Source of the DNA: Streptomyces uncialis
GTDB lineage: Bacteria > Actinomycetota > Actinomycetes > Streptomycetales > Streptomycetaceae
Direction: 5' to 3'
Length of the DNA stretch: 64,000 nt
Assembly: GCF_036250755.1 (NCBI RefSeq)
Contig: NZ_CP109583.1
Coordinates: 2,728,001-2,792,000, forward strand
Numbering within the stretch: the stretch's first letter is position 1; each line of letters starts with the position of its first letter. Below the pieces are notes generated by a model. The model was given only the letters and a program-made list of their open reading frames with translations. It was not told where the DNA came from and made no database searches. A program made the position numbers and the translations under genes. Positions 17,926 through 26,082 of this stretch are shown here, one piece after another.

Positions 17926-18957
17926 TTGACCGATCCGCACGCCTTCATCAACGGGCTGCCGAAAGCCGAACTGCATGTGCACCATGTCGGCTCCGCCTCC
18001 CCCCGGATCGTCTCCACACTGGCCGCGCGGCACCCGGACTCGAAGGTCCCCACGGACCCCGAGGCCCTGGTCGACTACTTCACGTTCACCGACTTCGCGC
18101 ACTTCGTCCAGGTGTACCTCTCCGTCGTGGACCTGATCCGCACCCCGGACGACGTACGGCTGCTGACCTTCGAGATCGCGCGTGATCTGGCGCGGCAGCA
18201 GGTGCGGTACGCGGAGCTGACCCTCACGCCGTGGTCGTCGACCCGGCGGGGCGTCCCCGAGCGGGAGTTCATGGCCGCGATCGAGGACGCCCGCAAGGCC
18301 GCCGAGGCGGAGCTGGGTGTGGTGCTGCGCTGGTGCTTCGACATCCCCGGTGAGGCCGGGCTGGAGGCGGCCGAGGAGACGACCCGGCTCGCCGTCTCGG
18401 ACCATCTGCGCCCCGAGGGACTGGTGTCGTTCGGGCTGGGCGGACCCGAGATCGGGGTGCCCCGGCCCCAGTTCAAGCCGTACTTCGACCGGGCCATCGC
18501 GGCGGGCCTGCGGTCCGTGCCGCACGCGGGCGAGACCACCGGACCCGGCACCATCTGGGACGCGCTGCGCGAGCTGCGCGCCGAGCGGATCGGCCATGGC
18601 ACCAGCGCCACCCAGGACCCGGAACTGCTCGCCCATCTCGCGGAGCACCGCATTCCGCTGGAGGTGTGCCCGACGTCCAACATCGCCACCCGCGCGGTGC
18701 GCACCCTGGAGGAGCACCCGCTGAAGGACATGGTCGACGCCGGGGTCCTGGTCACGATCAACTCCGACGATCCGCCGATGTTCGGTACCGACCTCAACGG
18801 CGAGTACGCGGTGGCGGCCCGGCTGCTGGACCTGGACGAGCGGGGTATCGCCGCGCTCGCCAAGAACGCCGTCGAGGCGTCGTTCCTCGACCCGGCGGGC
18901 AAGCGGCGGCTGACCGAGGAGATCGACGCGTACACCGAGGCATGGCCGGCGGGCTGA
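17926..18957 (+). CDS. Adenosine deaminase-family enzyme, probably aminodeoxyfutalosine deaminase
   Basis: A 343-residue metal-dependent deaminase. Zinc and catalytic motifs are ELHVHHVGS near residue 17, HAGETTGP with the HxGE catalytic Glu, RIGHGTSA, and NSDDPPMFGT with the metal Asp. True adenosine deaminases normally read HxHLDG or HxHLEG at the first motif. From memory, the HHVGS form is shared with actinobacterial 6-amino-6-deoxyfutalosine deaminases of the futalosine menaquinone route, so this is the favoured role over purine salvage. The start is a TTG with GGGGAGG at good spacing; no ATG fits. A strong terminator follows. Confidence 0.82.
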   Translation: MTDPHAFINGLPKAELHVHHVGSASPRIVSTLAARHPDSKVPTDPEALVDYFTFTDFAHFVQVYLSVVDLIRTPDDVRLLTFEIARDLARQQVRYAELTLTPWSSTRRGVPEREFMAAIEDARKAAEAELGVVLRWCFDIPGEAGLEAAEETTRLAVSDHLRPEGLVSFGLGGPEIGVPRPQFKPYFDRAIAAGLRSVPHAGETTGPGTIWDALRELRAERIGHGTSATQDPELLAHLAEHRIPLEVCPTSNIATRAVRTLEEHPLKDMVDAGVLVTINSDDPPMFGTDLNGEYAVAARLLDLDERGIAALAKNAVEASFLDPAGKRRLTEEIDAYTEAWPAG

Positions 18958-18981
18958 GTCCGACGGGGCGATGAGCCCGGC

Positions 18982-19018
18982 GGAGGGGTCCCGGGGCTGC
19001 CCGCCCCGGGACCCCTCC
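18982..19018 (+). terminator. Hairpin terminator after the deaminase gene
   Basis: A perfect 16-bp GC-rich stem (18982-18997 with 19003-19018) closes a 5-nt loop, beginning 25 nt after the deaminase stop. No T-tract follows. It ends only 8 nt before the first possible start of the next gene, so that gene must be transcribed from a promoter within or beyond the hairpin. Confidence 0.8.
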
Positions 19019-19026
19019 CGCACAAT

Positions 19027-19728
19027 GTGCGCATGCGCGCTGTCACCGCCGTCGCCCACCGCGGCGATCCCTACCGGGCCCGTGAGAACACCCTGCCGTC
19101 CCTGCGTTCCGCGCTGGAACGCGGCGCGGACGCCGTGGAGATCGATGTCCGGCTCACCCGGGACGGGGTGCCGGTGCTGCTGCACGACGCGACCCTGAAG
19201 CGGCTGTGGGAGCACGACCGGCCGCTGGACGGGCTCTCCGCCGACGAGGTGCGGGGGCTGACCGGCGGCGGGGTTCCCACCCTGGCCGAGGCCCTGCGGG
19301 AGACCGGGGGCAGCCGGGTGATGGTCGACCTGCCGGGCGCGGGGGCCGCCGGGGTGCGCCGGATCATGGGAGTGATCCGGGACTGCGGCGCCGCGGAGCG
19401 GGTGTACTACTGCGCGGGCGCCCGGACGATGCTGATGGTCCGGTCCGTGGACCCGCGCGCCGAGATCGCGCTCACCTGGACGACGCTGGCGCCGCCCCGG
19501 CCCGCGCTGCTGGACGCGGTGCGCCCGCGCTGGCTCAACTACCGCTTCAGCCTGGTCGACCGGGAGCTGGCGCGGCGCGTCCACGACGGCGGACAGCTGC
19601 TGTCGGTGTGGACGCCGGACACCTCCCGCTCGATGCGGCGGCTGCTCGCGGCGGGCGTCGACTCGATCACCACGAACCGCGTCGGCACCCTGACCGCGCT
19701 GCGCGCCCGTACCGCCCCGCGGGTGTGA
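19027..19728 (+). CDS. Glycerophosphodiester phosphodiesterase family protein
   Basis: A 233-residue TIM-barrel enzyme that hydrolyses glycerophosphodiesters to glycerol 3-phosphate and an alcohol. The HRGDPYRARENT motif gives the catalytic His and Asn, EIDVRLTRDGVPVLLHD gives the metal-binding Glu and Asp and the second His, and VWTPD lies near the end. No signal peptide is seen, so it acts in the cytosol. Starts are GTG 19027 or ATG 19033; neither has a ribosome site, because a terminator hairpin lies just upstream. A leaderless transcript is likely. It converges with the next gene with only 13 nt between stops. Confidence 0.83.
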   Translation: MRMRAVTAVAHRGDPYRARENTLPSLRSALERGADAVEIDVRLTRDGVPVLLHDATLKRLWEHDRPLDGLSADEVRGLTGGGVPTLAEALRETGGSRVMVDLPGAGAAGVRRIMGVIRDCGAAERVYYCAGARTMLMVRSVDPRAEIALTWTTLAPPRPALLDAVRPRWLNYRFSLVDRELARRVHDGGQLLSVWTPDTSRSMRRLLAAGVDSITTNRVGTLTALRARTAPRV

Positions 19729-19741
19729 CAGGGCGCCGGTC

Positions 19742-20656
19742 TCACGGCACCCGGGTGAGCAGGATCTGGCCGCCTGCCGTGAGCGGCCGGGCGTCCACCA
19801 GAGCGCGTACCCAGCTGACGACGGCGTAGCGGCCGGAACGCATCGGCATCCGGAGCACGACCTCATGGCCCGGGGTGAGCGGGGTGGCTCCCAGCGCCCC
19901 CGAGAAGTCGACCGGCGGCGGGCCCGGCTCACCGGCGAAGAACGCCACGATGTCCGCCTCGGTGACCGCGTCGTCGGGCACCGGGTACAGCCGTGCCTCG
20001 GCGACCTGTTCCCGCATGGCGTTGACGAACCGCAACGGCTGGTCGGCGAGCACCCGGCCCCGCAGCGTGAACCGTGGCGCGCCGGCCGCGTTCTCGTGGG
20101 CCGTCAGCGTCCCGCACGGTACGGGTGCCCGGCCGCCGGGGCCGTCGGCGGTGACGGTGAGCGGGCGCACGTACTCCGCGCCGGGCGCCGGACCGCGGCC
20201 GATGCCGGGCATGAAGTCCAGGTACTCCAGCAGGAGATGACGGCCCGGGGCCAGGGTGACGGTGGCGTCCGCGACGATCCCGGAGTGGTGGGAGGCCCCG
20301 CCGAGCTGGGTGGCGGTGGCCATCATCACGCGGGACGCGTGGATGACGTCGGCGGGCGCCTCCGCGGTGAACAGCGCGCGCAGCCGGGTGCGGAACTGCT
20401 CCTCCGTGACGCCCGGGTGGAGGCGTACGACCCCGACGGTCCCGGTGCGGGGGCTGGTGTTGCGGACCCGGAGCGTCACGGCTCCGGCCACGGTCCGGGC
20501 CGGGGCGGTGAACGCGTCCTCCCCGGTGCCGATCTCCAGGACCGGCGCGGACGGGACGTTACGCCGTCCCCGCTGGGGCGGTGCCGCGCCGATGAGGGCG
20601 GCGGCGCCCGCCGCCGTCACGGCGGTCAGGGCCGCTCGCCGGGTCCACTGTTCCAT
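19742..20656 (-). CDS. Tat-exported hypothetical protein
   Basis: A 304-residue protein of unknown function. The N-terminus EQWTRRAALTAVTAAGAAAL is a short twin-arginine-type signal followed by a hydrophobic run, so export is likely. The mature part is beta-rich with TLRVRNTSPRTGTVGVVRLHPG and DATVTLAPGRHLLLEYLDF, a cupredoxin- or immunoglobulin-like pattern, but no metal-ligand set is evident. The ATG at 20656 has a GGAGGTACCC leader, a clear ribosome site, which rules out the longer upstream frame. It is divergent from a small candidate ORF and the serine hydrolase gene. Confidence 0.75.
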   Translation of the reverse strand: MEQWTRRAALTAVTAAGAAALIGAAPPQRGRRNVPSAPVLEIGTGEDAFTAPARTVAGAVTLRVRNTSPRTGTVGVVRLHPGVTEEQFRTRLRALFTAEAPADVIHASRVMMATATQLGGASHHSGIVADATVTLAPGRHLLLEYLDFMPGIGRGPAPGAEYVRPLTVTADGPGGRAPVPCGTLTAHENAAGAPRFTLRGRVLADQPLRFVNAMREQVAEARLYPVPDDAVTEADIVAFFAGEPGPPPVDFSGALGATPLTPGHEVVLRMPMRSGRYAVVSWVRALVDARPLTAGGQILLTRVP

Positions 20657-20775
20657 GGGTACCTCCAGATACGCGTGTTCCCGGGGGCCGCATGAAGCAC
20701 GGTGGCCCCCGCAGGAACTCCAGTGAATCCACGGGGCCCGGTGACGGTCATCGTGCCTACGGAGGAAAGGAGGTG

Positions 20776-20889
20776 ATGGATGGTCAGGGAATCGGAGCGC
20801 TTCCCTGGGACCTGGTCCCGGTGGCACGCCCCGTCCGCCGCCGACCGTCCGGCGCCGTACCGGTGACGGACCCTAAGGGCCGACCCTGA
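20776..20889 (+). CDS. Candidate small ORF with near-perfect Shine-Dalgarno sequence
   Basis: AAAGGAGGTGAT at 20766-20777 matches the anti-Shine-Dalgarno end of 16S rRNA over twelve bases. Two overlapping starts follow. ATG 20776 opens a 37-residue frame beginning MDGQGIGALPWDL and ending at 20889, but it sits too close to the GGAGG. ATG 20780 has ideal spacing and opens a 28-residue frame ending at 20866. Either could be a small protein or a leader peptide for the serine hydrolase gene 130 nt downstream. No homology is recognised; translation is a guess from the ribosome site. Confidence 0.35.
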   Translation: MDGQGIGALPWDLVPVARPVRRRPSGAVPVTDPKGRP

Positions 20890-21023
20890 GGTCCGGGGCC
20901 GTGGCGCGGTGTTCCACCCTGGCGTCCACCAGGGTCGCGAACCTCCTCAGCGACGATACGGGGACGGGACGCGGCGGACACGATGGTCCTTGTCGTCTCC
21001 CCCAGCCGCTCCCCGGAGGACCC

Positions 21024-22202
21024 ATGCCCGGCACCCGTACCGCCGCCGTCGCCACCGCTCTCGTCGCCGCCCTGTGCGCGGGACCGCTCGTCGTCCCCTC
21101 GTTCGCCGCGTCGGGTACGGCGAAGGTGACCGCCGAGCGGGACGGCCTCGACCGTCCGGCGCTGCGCGCGGCCGTCGCCGGTCTGCCGCACGCCGACGCG
21201 ACGGCCGCGCTGGTCCGGGTCGGCGGTGAGTACGGTGTGTGGCGCGCGGGCGCGGGTGTCCGCGATCTGGCGACCGGGCGGGACGCGATCCGGGACGGAC
21301 GGTTCCGCGCGGGGTCGACCACCAAGGTCGTCACGAGCGCGCTGGTCCTCCAGCTCGCCGCCGAGGGCCGCGTCGACCTGGACGCCCCGGTCCAGGACTA
21401 TCTCCCCGGCCTGCTGACACCGGAGTTCAAGCCGGTCGCGGTACGGCAACTGCTCAATTGCACCAGCGGTATCCGGTCGGCCTGGGCGGAGTCACCCTGG
21501 GACGAGCTGTACGCGGGACGGCTGGACACCGTCGACCACCGCAAGGTGGTGGCGGCGGCCGTCGCCCAGGGCCCGGCGCACGACCCGGGTGAGGTCCAGC
21601 TGTACTCGAACATCCACTACACGATCCTCGGCATGCTGATCGAGAAGGTGACGGGCCGCGCATACGCGCGGGAGGCGCAGCGACGGATCTTCCGTCCGCT
21701 CGGGATGGACGACACGTACTTCCCCGGCGCCGATCCGCGGATACGCGGCCCGCACAACCGCGGCTACCAGAAGGTGCGGCAGCCGGACGGGACCGCCGAG
21801 TACGTCGATGTGACGCGCTGGAACCAGTACGACCGCTTCGCCGCCGGGGACATGATCTCCACCACGGCCGATCTGGAACGGCTGCTGACCGCCCTGTTCA
21901 AGGGGAAGGTCGTCCCGCGACCGCAGCTGGAGGAGATGTTCACCGTCCCGGACGTGCCGAACTCGCTGGACCCGGCAAGGGCGGGCAGGGCGTCCATGGG
22001 CGCGGGCCTCCAGCGGTACGTCACCCAGGGCGGTACGGAGGTGTGGCTGAAGACCGGCGGCCGGTACGGCTACCACACACTCGTCGCCGGGACCAAGGAT
22101 CTGTCGCGGACGCTGGTGTACTCGATCGGGTCGACGGACGCGAAGGGCGAGGGGATGAACCGGGTCGGGGAGGGGCTGGCCGTGGCCGTCTTCGGCAGGT
22201 GA
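21024..22202 (+). CDS. Secreted serine hydrolase (class C beta-lactamase / DD-peptidase fold)
   Basis: A 392-residue protein with a signal peptide (TALVAALCAGPLVVPSFAAS, cleavage near residue 30). It has the S12-family triad: SxxK as GSTTK, YxN as YSN, and KTG as LKTGG in the last quarter. Such proteins act as D-alanyl-D-alanine carboxypeptidases, esterases or beta-lactamases outside the membrane; the exact substrate is not predictable. The ATG at 21024 has a CGGAGGA site. The domain is complete and ends without a membrane anchor. Confidence 0.87.
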   Translation: MPGTRTAAVATALVAALCAGPLVVPSFAASGTAKVTAERDGLDRPALRAAVAGLPHADATAALVRVGGEYGVWRAGAGVRDLATGRDAIRDGRFRAGSTTKVVTSALVLQLAAEGRVDLDAPVQDYLPGLLTPEFKPVAVRQLLNCTSGIRSAWAESPWDELYAGRLDTVDHRKVVAAAVAQGPAHDPGEVQLYSNIHYTILGMLIEKVTGRAYAREAQRRIFRPLGMDDTYFPGADPRIRGPHNRGYQKVRQPDGTAEYVDVTRWNQYDRFAAGDMISTTADLERLLTALFKGKVVPRPQLEEMFTVPDVPNSLDPARAGRASMGAGLQRYVTQGGTEVWLKTGGRYGYHTLVAGTKDLSRTLVYSIGSTDAKGEGMNRVGEGLAVAVFGR

Positions 22203-22371
22203 CCCGTCGCGGTGGGCGGGGGCGGCCGGGCGGCGCGTGACGCGTGTTCCGGCGCGGTCCCCTGTCCGTCGTACCGGTGGGCCGGGGGACGGCGATGGAC
22301 GGGGTGTCCGTCGCCCTCCCCCCGGGCTCCCACGGAGCGCTGCGGCCCCTGGATCACCGGAGTGCGGGCGG

Positions 22372-23811
22372 TCAGCCCTCGATCGACGTCATCACGTGCT
22401 TGATGCGCGTGTAGTCGTCGAAGCCGTACCCGGAGAGGTCCTTGCCGTAGCCGGACTTCTTGAAGCCGCCGTGCGGCATCTCGGCGACCAGCGGGATGTG
22501 GGTGTTGATCCACACACAGCCGAAGTCGAGGACCTTGGACATCCGCATGGCACGGGCGTGGTCCTTGGTCCATACGGAGGAGGCCAGGGCGTAGTCGACG
22601 CCGTTGGCGTAGCCGATGGCCTGGGCCTCGTCGGTGAACGACTGGACGGTGATGACGGGGCCGAAGACCTCGTTCTGGATGATCTCGTCGTCCTGCCGAA
22701 GGCCGGAGACCACGGTCGGGGCGTAGAAGTAGCCCTTGTCCCCGACGCGTTCGCCGCCCGTCTCGACCTTGGCGTGGGCGGGCAGCCGCTCGATGAACCC
22801 GGAGACCTGCTTCAGCTGGGCCGGGTTGTTGAGCGGTCCGTAGAGCACGTCCTCGTCGTCGGGCCGGCCGGTCCTGATCTCGGACGCGGCCTTGGCGAGG
22901 GCCTCGACGAACTCGTCGTGGATGGACTCCTGGACGAGGACGCGGGTGGCCGCCGTACAGTCCTGGCCGGCGTTGAAGAAGCCCGCGGTGGAGATGTCCT
23001 CGACGGCCTTGGCGATGTCGGTGTCCTCGAAGACCACGACCGGCGCCTTGCCGCCCAGCTCCAGATGGACGCGCTTGAGGTCCTTGGCGGCGGACTCGGC
23101 GACGGACATACCGGCGCGTACCGAGCCGGTGATGGAGGCCATCGCCGGGGTCGGGTGCTCGACCATCGCGCGGCCGGTGTCACGGTCGCCGCAGACGACG
23201 TTGAAGACGCCCTTGGGCACGATCGCGCCGATGATCTCCGCGAGCAGCACCGTGGAGGCGGGCGTGGTGTCGGAGGGCTTGAGGACGACGGTGTTGCCCG
23301 CGGCGAGGGCCGGGGCGAACTTCCACACGGCCATCATCATCGGGTAGTTCCAGGGGGCGACCTGGGCGCAGACACCGATGGGCTCACGGCGGACGATGGA
23401 GGTGAGGCCCTCCATGTACTCACCGGCCGAGCGGCCTTCGAGCATCCGGGCGGCGCCCGCGAAGAAACGGATCTGGTCGACCATCGGCGGGATCTCTTCG
23501 CTGCGGGTCAGCCCGATCGGCTTGCCGGTGTTCTCGACCTCGGCGGCGATGAGTTCCTCGGCGCGCTCCTCGACCGCGTCGGCGATCTTCAGCAGGGCCC
23601 GCTGCCGCTCGCTGGGCGTGAGGTCGCGCCAGGCGGGGAAGGCGGTCGCGGCGGCGGCCATGGCGGCGTCGACGTCCGCCGCGCCGGACAGCGGGGCGCT
23701 CGCGTACGGCTCGCCGGTGGCGGGGTTGACCACCTCGGTGGTCCGTCCGTCGGCGGCGTCCCGGAACTCTCCGTCGATGTAGTTGCGCAGACGACGCAGC
23801 TCGGTGCTCAC
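22372..23811 (-). CDS. Second gamma-aminobutyraldehyde dehydrogenase-like enzyme
   Basis: A 479-residue aldehyde dehydrogenase. The catalytic Cys lies in GQDCTAATR (Cys285), the Glu in LELGGKAP, and the cofactor loop in SITGSVRAGM. It shares the aminobutyraldehyde type of the enzyme at 13-15 kb but is clearly a diverged paralogue. It is divergent from an Lrp regulator and an omega-aminotransferase gene; the aminotransferase could make the aminoaldehyde that this enzyme oxidises. The GTG start at 23811 follows CTGGAGGG. A 12-bp inverted repeat lies just upstream. Confidence 0.9.
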   Translation of the reverse strand: MSTELRRLRNYIDGEFRDAADGRTTEVVNPATGEPYASAPLSGAADVDAAMAAAATAFPAWRDLTPSERQRALLKIADAVEERAEELIAAEVENTGKPIGLTRSEEIPPMVDQIRFFAGAARMLEGRSAGEYMEGLTSIVRREPIGVCAQVAPWNYPMMMAVWKFAPALAAGNTVVLKPSDTTPASTVLLAEIIGAIVPKGVFNVVCGDRDTGRAMVEHPTPAMASITGSVRAGMSVAESAAKDLKRVHLELGGKAPVVVFEDTDIAKAVEDISTAGFFNAGQDCTAATRVLVQESIHDEFVEALAKAASEIRTGRPDDEDVLYGPLNNPAQLKQVSGFIERLPAHAKVETGGERVGDKGYFYAPTVVSGLRQDDEIIQNEVFGPVITVQSFTDEAQAIGYANGVDYALASSVWTKDHARAMRMSKVLDFGCVWINTHIPLVAEMPHGGFKKSGYGKDLSGYGFDDYTRIKHVMTSIEG

Positions 23812-23834
23812 TGCCAGGCCCTCCAGTCAGCTGG

Positions 23835-23865
23835 GGTGGGTGTCTCGGTGGATGAGACACCCACC
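23835..23865. promoter_or_regulatory. 12-bp inverted repeat upstream of aldehyde dehydrogenase
   Basis: GGTGGGTGTCTC and GAGACACCCACC form a perfect 12-bp dyad around GGTGGAT, starting 24 bp before the aldehyde dehydrogenase gene. A second, overlapping dyad CTCGGTGG/CCACCGAG (23844-23851 with 23861-23868) could form an alternative stem. It may be an operator or an untranslated-leader switch. Further out, GCTAGCCATGGAC and GCTAGGCATGGAT form a direct repeat at 23876 and 23905. Confidence 0.5.
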
Positions 23866-23994
23866 GAGAGCCGATGCTAGCCATGGACTGACGCTTTCAA
23901 CATAGCTAGGCATGGATGACTACGAAATCCGTGCAGAAAGAAGCCTTCGACAACGAATTACATCGCTTTGGTCTTGCGAAAGCGCCGAGACGTC

Positions 23995-24507
23995 GTGCAC
24001 AGTGAGGTCGTGGCCAGTCGTAGCGCAGACCCCAGGGACTCCCGGAACGGGAACGGCTCTCCCCAGCTTGACGCCGTCTCCCTCGCCATCATCGAACAGC
24101 TTCAGCAGGACGGCCGCAGGCCGTACGCGGCGATAGGCAAGGCGGTCGGCCTGTCGGAAGCCGCCGTACGCCAGCGCGTCCAGAAGCTGCTCGACCAGGG
24201 CGTGATGCAGATCGTCGCCGTCACGGACCCGCTCACCGTGGGTTTCCGCAGGCAGGCGATGGTCGGGATCAACGTCGAGGGCGATCTGGACCCGGTGGCC
24301 GACGCCCTGACCGCGATGCCGGAGGTCGAGTACGTGGTGATGACCGCGGGCTCGTTCGACCTCCTGGTGGAAGTCGTCTGCGAGGACGACGACCACCTCC
24401 TCGAAGTGATCAACAAACGCATCCGGGCCCTGTCCGGGGTGCGCTCCACCGAGAGCTTCGTCTATCTGAAGCTCAAGAAGCAGACCTATATGTGGGGAAC
24501 CCGATAG
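23995..24507 (+). CDS. Lrp/AsnC family transcriptional regulator
   Basis: A 170-residue regulator. An N-terminal winged helix-turn-helix (LDAVSLAIIEQLQQDGRRPY then GLSEAAVRQRVQKL) precedes the RAM ligand-binding domain (AMVGINVEGDLDPVADAL and VVMTAGSFDLLVEVVCED). Such proteins sense amino acids or amines as octamers. It overlaps the aminotransferase gene by 16 nt and is divergent from the aldehyde dehydrogenase gene, so local control of this diamine unit is likely. The GTG at 23995 is chosen by length; an upstream TTG at 23968 and a GTG at 24010 are alternatives, none with an ideal ribosome site. Confidence 0.83.
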   Translation: MHSEVVASRSADPRDSRNGNGSPQLDAVSLAIIEQLQQDGRRPYAAIGKAVGLSEAAVRQRVQKLLDQGVMQIVAVTDPLTVGFRRQAMVGINVEGDLDPVADALTAMPEVEYVVMTAGSFDLLVEVVCEDDDHLLEVINKRIRALSGVRSTESFVYLKLKKQTYMWGTR

Positions 24508-25871
24508 CCGTGAGCAAGGACCTCAGCAGAACCGCGTACGACCACCTCTGGATGCACTTCACGCGCATGTCGTCGTACGAGAACGCGCCCGTCCCCACCA
24601 TCGTGCGGGGCGAGGGCACCTACATCTTCGACGACAAGGGCAAGCGCTACCTGGACGGTCTCGCGGGTCTGTTCGTCGTCCAGGCCGGGCACGGCCGCAC
24701 GGAGCTGGCGGAGACCGCCTTCAAGCAGGCACAGGAACTGGCCTTCTTCCCCGTGTGGTCCTACGCCCACCCCAAGGCGATCGAGCTGGCGGAGCGCATC
24801 GCGCACCACGCGCCGGGCGACCTCAACAAGGTCTTCTTCACCACCGGCGGCGGCGAGGCCGTCGAGACCGCCTGGAAGCTCGCCAAGCAGTACTTCAAGC
24901 TCCAGGGCAAGCCCACCAAGTACAAGGTGATCTCCCGCGCGGTCGCCTATCACGGCACCCCGCAGGGCGCCCTGTCCATCACCGGCCTGCCCGCCCTGAA
25001 GGCCCCGTTCGAGCCGCTGGTACCGGGCGCGCACAAGGTCCCCAACACCAACATCTACCGGGCGCCCCTCTTCGGCGACGACCCGGAGACGTTCGGCCGC
25101 TGGGCCGCCGACCAGATCGAGCAGCAGATCCTGTTCGAGGGCCCCGACACCGTCGCCGCGGTGTTCCTGGAGCCCGTCCAGAACGCCGGCGGCTGCTTCC
25201 CGCCGCCGCCCGGCTACTTCCAGCGGGTCCGCGAGATCTGCGACCAGTACGACGTCCTGCTCGTCTCCGACGAGGTCATCTGTGCCTTCGGCCGCCTCGG
25301 CACGATGTTCGGCTGCGAGAAGTTCGGCTACGTACCGGACATGATCACCTGCGCCAAGGGCATGACCTCGGGCTACTCCCCGATCGGCGCCTGCATCGTC
25401 TCGGACCGGCTCGCCGAGCCGTTCTACAAGGGCGACAACACCTTCCTGCACGGCTACACCTTCGGCGGCCACCCGGTCTCCGCCGCCGTGGCCCTCGCCA
25501 ACCTCGACCTGTTCGAGCGCGAGAACCTCAACCAGCACGTCCTGGACAACGAGAGCGCGTTCCTCAGCACGCTCCAGAAGCTCCACGACCTGCCGATCGT
25601 CGGCGATGTCCGCGGCAGCGGCTACTTCTACGGCATCGAGCTGGTGAAGGACAAGCACACCAAGGAGTCCTTCAACGACGAGGAGTCCGAGCGCATCCTG
25701 TACGGCCATGTCTCGAAGAAGCTGTTCGAGAACGGTCTGTACTGCCGCGCCGACGACCGCGGCGACCCGGTCATCCAGCTCTCCCCGCCGCTGACCGCCG
25801 ACCAGTCGACGTTCGACGAGATCGAGCAGATCGTCCGCGGAGTCCTCCAGGAGGCATGGACCCTGCTCTGA
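24492..25871 (+). CDS. Class III aminotransferase, probably diamine/omega-amino acid:pyruvate type
   Basis: A 459-residue PLP enzyme with the SpuC/omega-transaminase pattern: FFTTGGGEAVETAWKLAK for cofactor binding, LLVSDEVICAFGRLG with the conserved Asp, ITCAKGMTSGYSPIGA with the Schiff-base lysine (Lys289), and HGYTFGGHPVS. Putrescine or other diamines with pyruvate are the expected substrates, giving an aminoaldehyde for the divergent dehydrogenase. The ATG at 24492 lies inside the end of the Lrp gene, so translation is coupled; GTG 24510 is a later alternative. A strong terminator follows. Confidence 0.87.
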   Translation: MGNPIAVSKDLSRTAYDHLWMHFTRMSSYENAPVPTIVRGEGTYIFDDKGKRYLDGLAGLFVVQAGHGRTELAETAFKQAQELAFFPVWSYAHPKAIELAERIAHHAPGDLNKVFFTTGGGEAVETAWKLAKQYFKLQGKPTKYKVISRAVAYHGTPQGALSITGLPALKAPFEPLVPGAHKVPNTNIYRAPLFGDDPETFGRWAADQIEQQILFEGPDTVAAVFLEPVQNAGGCFPPPPGYFQRVREICDQYDVLLVSDEVICAFGRLGTMFGCEKFGYVPDMITCAKGMTSGYSPIGACIVSDRLAEPFYKGDNTFLHGYTFGGHPVSAAVALANLDLFERENLNQHVLDNESAFLSTLQKLHDLPIVGDVRGSGYFYGIELVKDKHTKESFNDEESERILYGHVSKKLFENGLYCRADDRGDPVIQLSPPLTADQSTFDEIEQIVRGVLQEAWTLL

Positions 25872-25921
25872 CCGGCGGCCTGCCGAACGGGACGCTCCCT
25901 TAGTCCCTCCAGCTGTACGTC

Positions 25922-25970
25922 CACGGCCCGGACGCACCCTTCCGAGTGAGAAGGGGGCGTCCGGGCCGTG
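25922..25970 (+). terminator. Hairpin terminator after the aminotransferase gene
   Basis: An 18-bp stem with a single mismatch (25922-25939 with 25953-25970) closes a 13-nt loop, 50 nt after the aminotransferase stop, and is followed by TGCTTT. It has the best intrinsic-terminator form in this part of the window. Confidence 0.85.
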
Positions 25971-26082
25971 TGCTTTCCCGGGAGTCCGAGCGCTCCTGCC
26001 TACGGTGCCCAGTGACCGATCGGCCCAGGCTTCGTTCCCCCGTACGGGGGAAGCGGAACTGAACTGAACCGAGGTGTTCACC

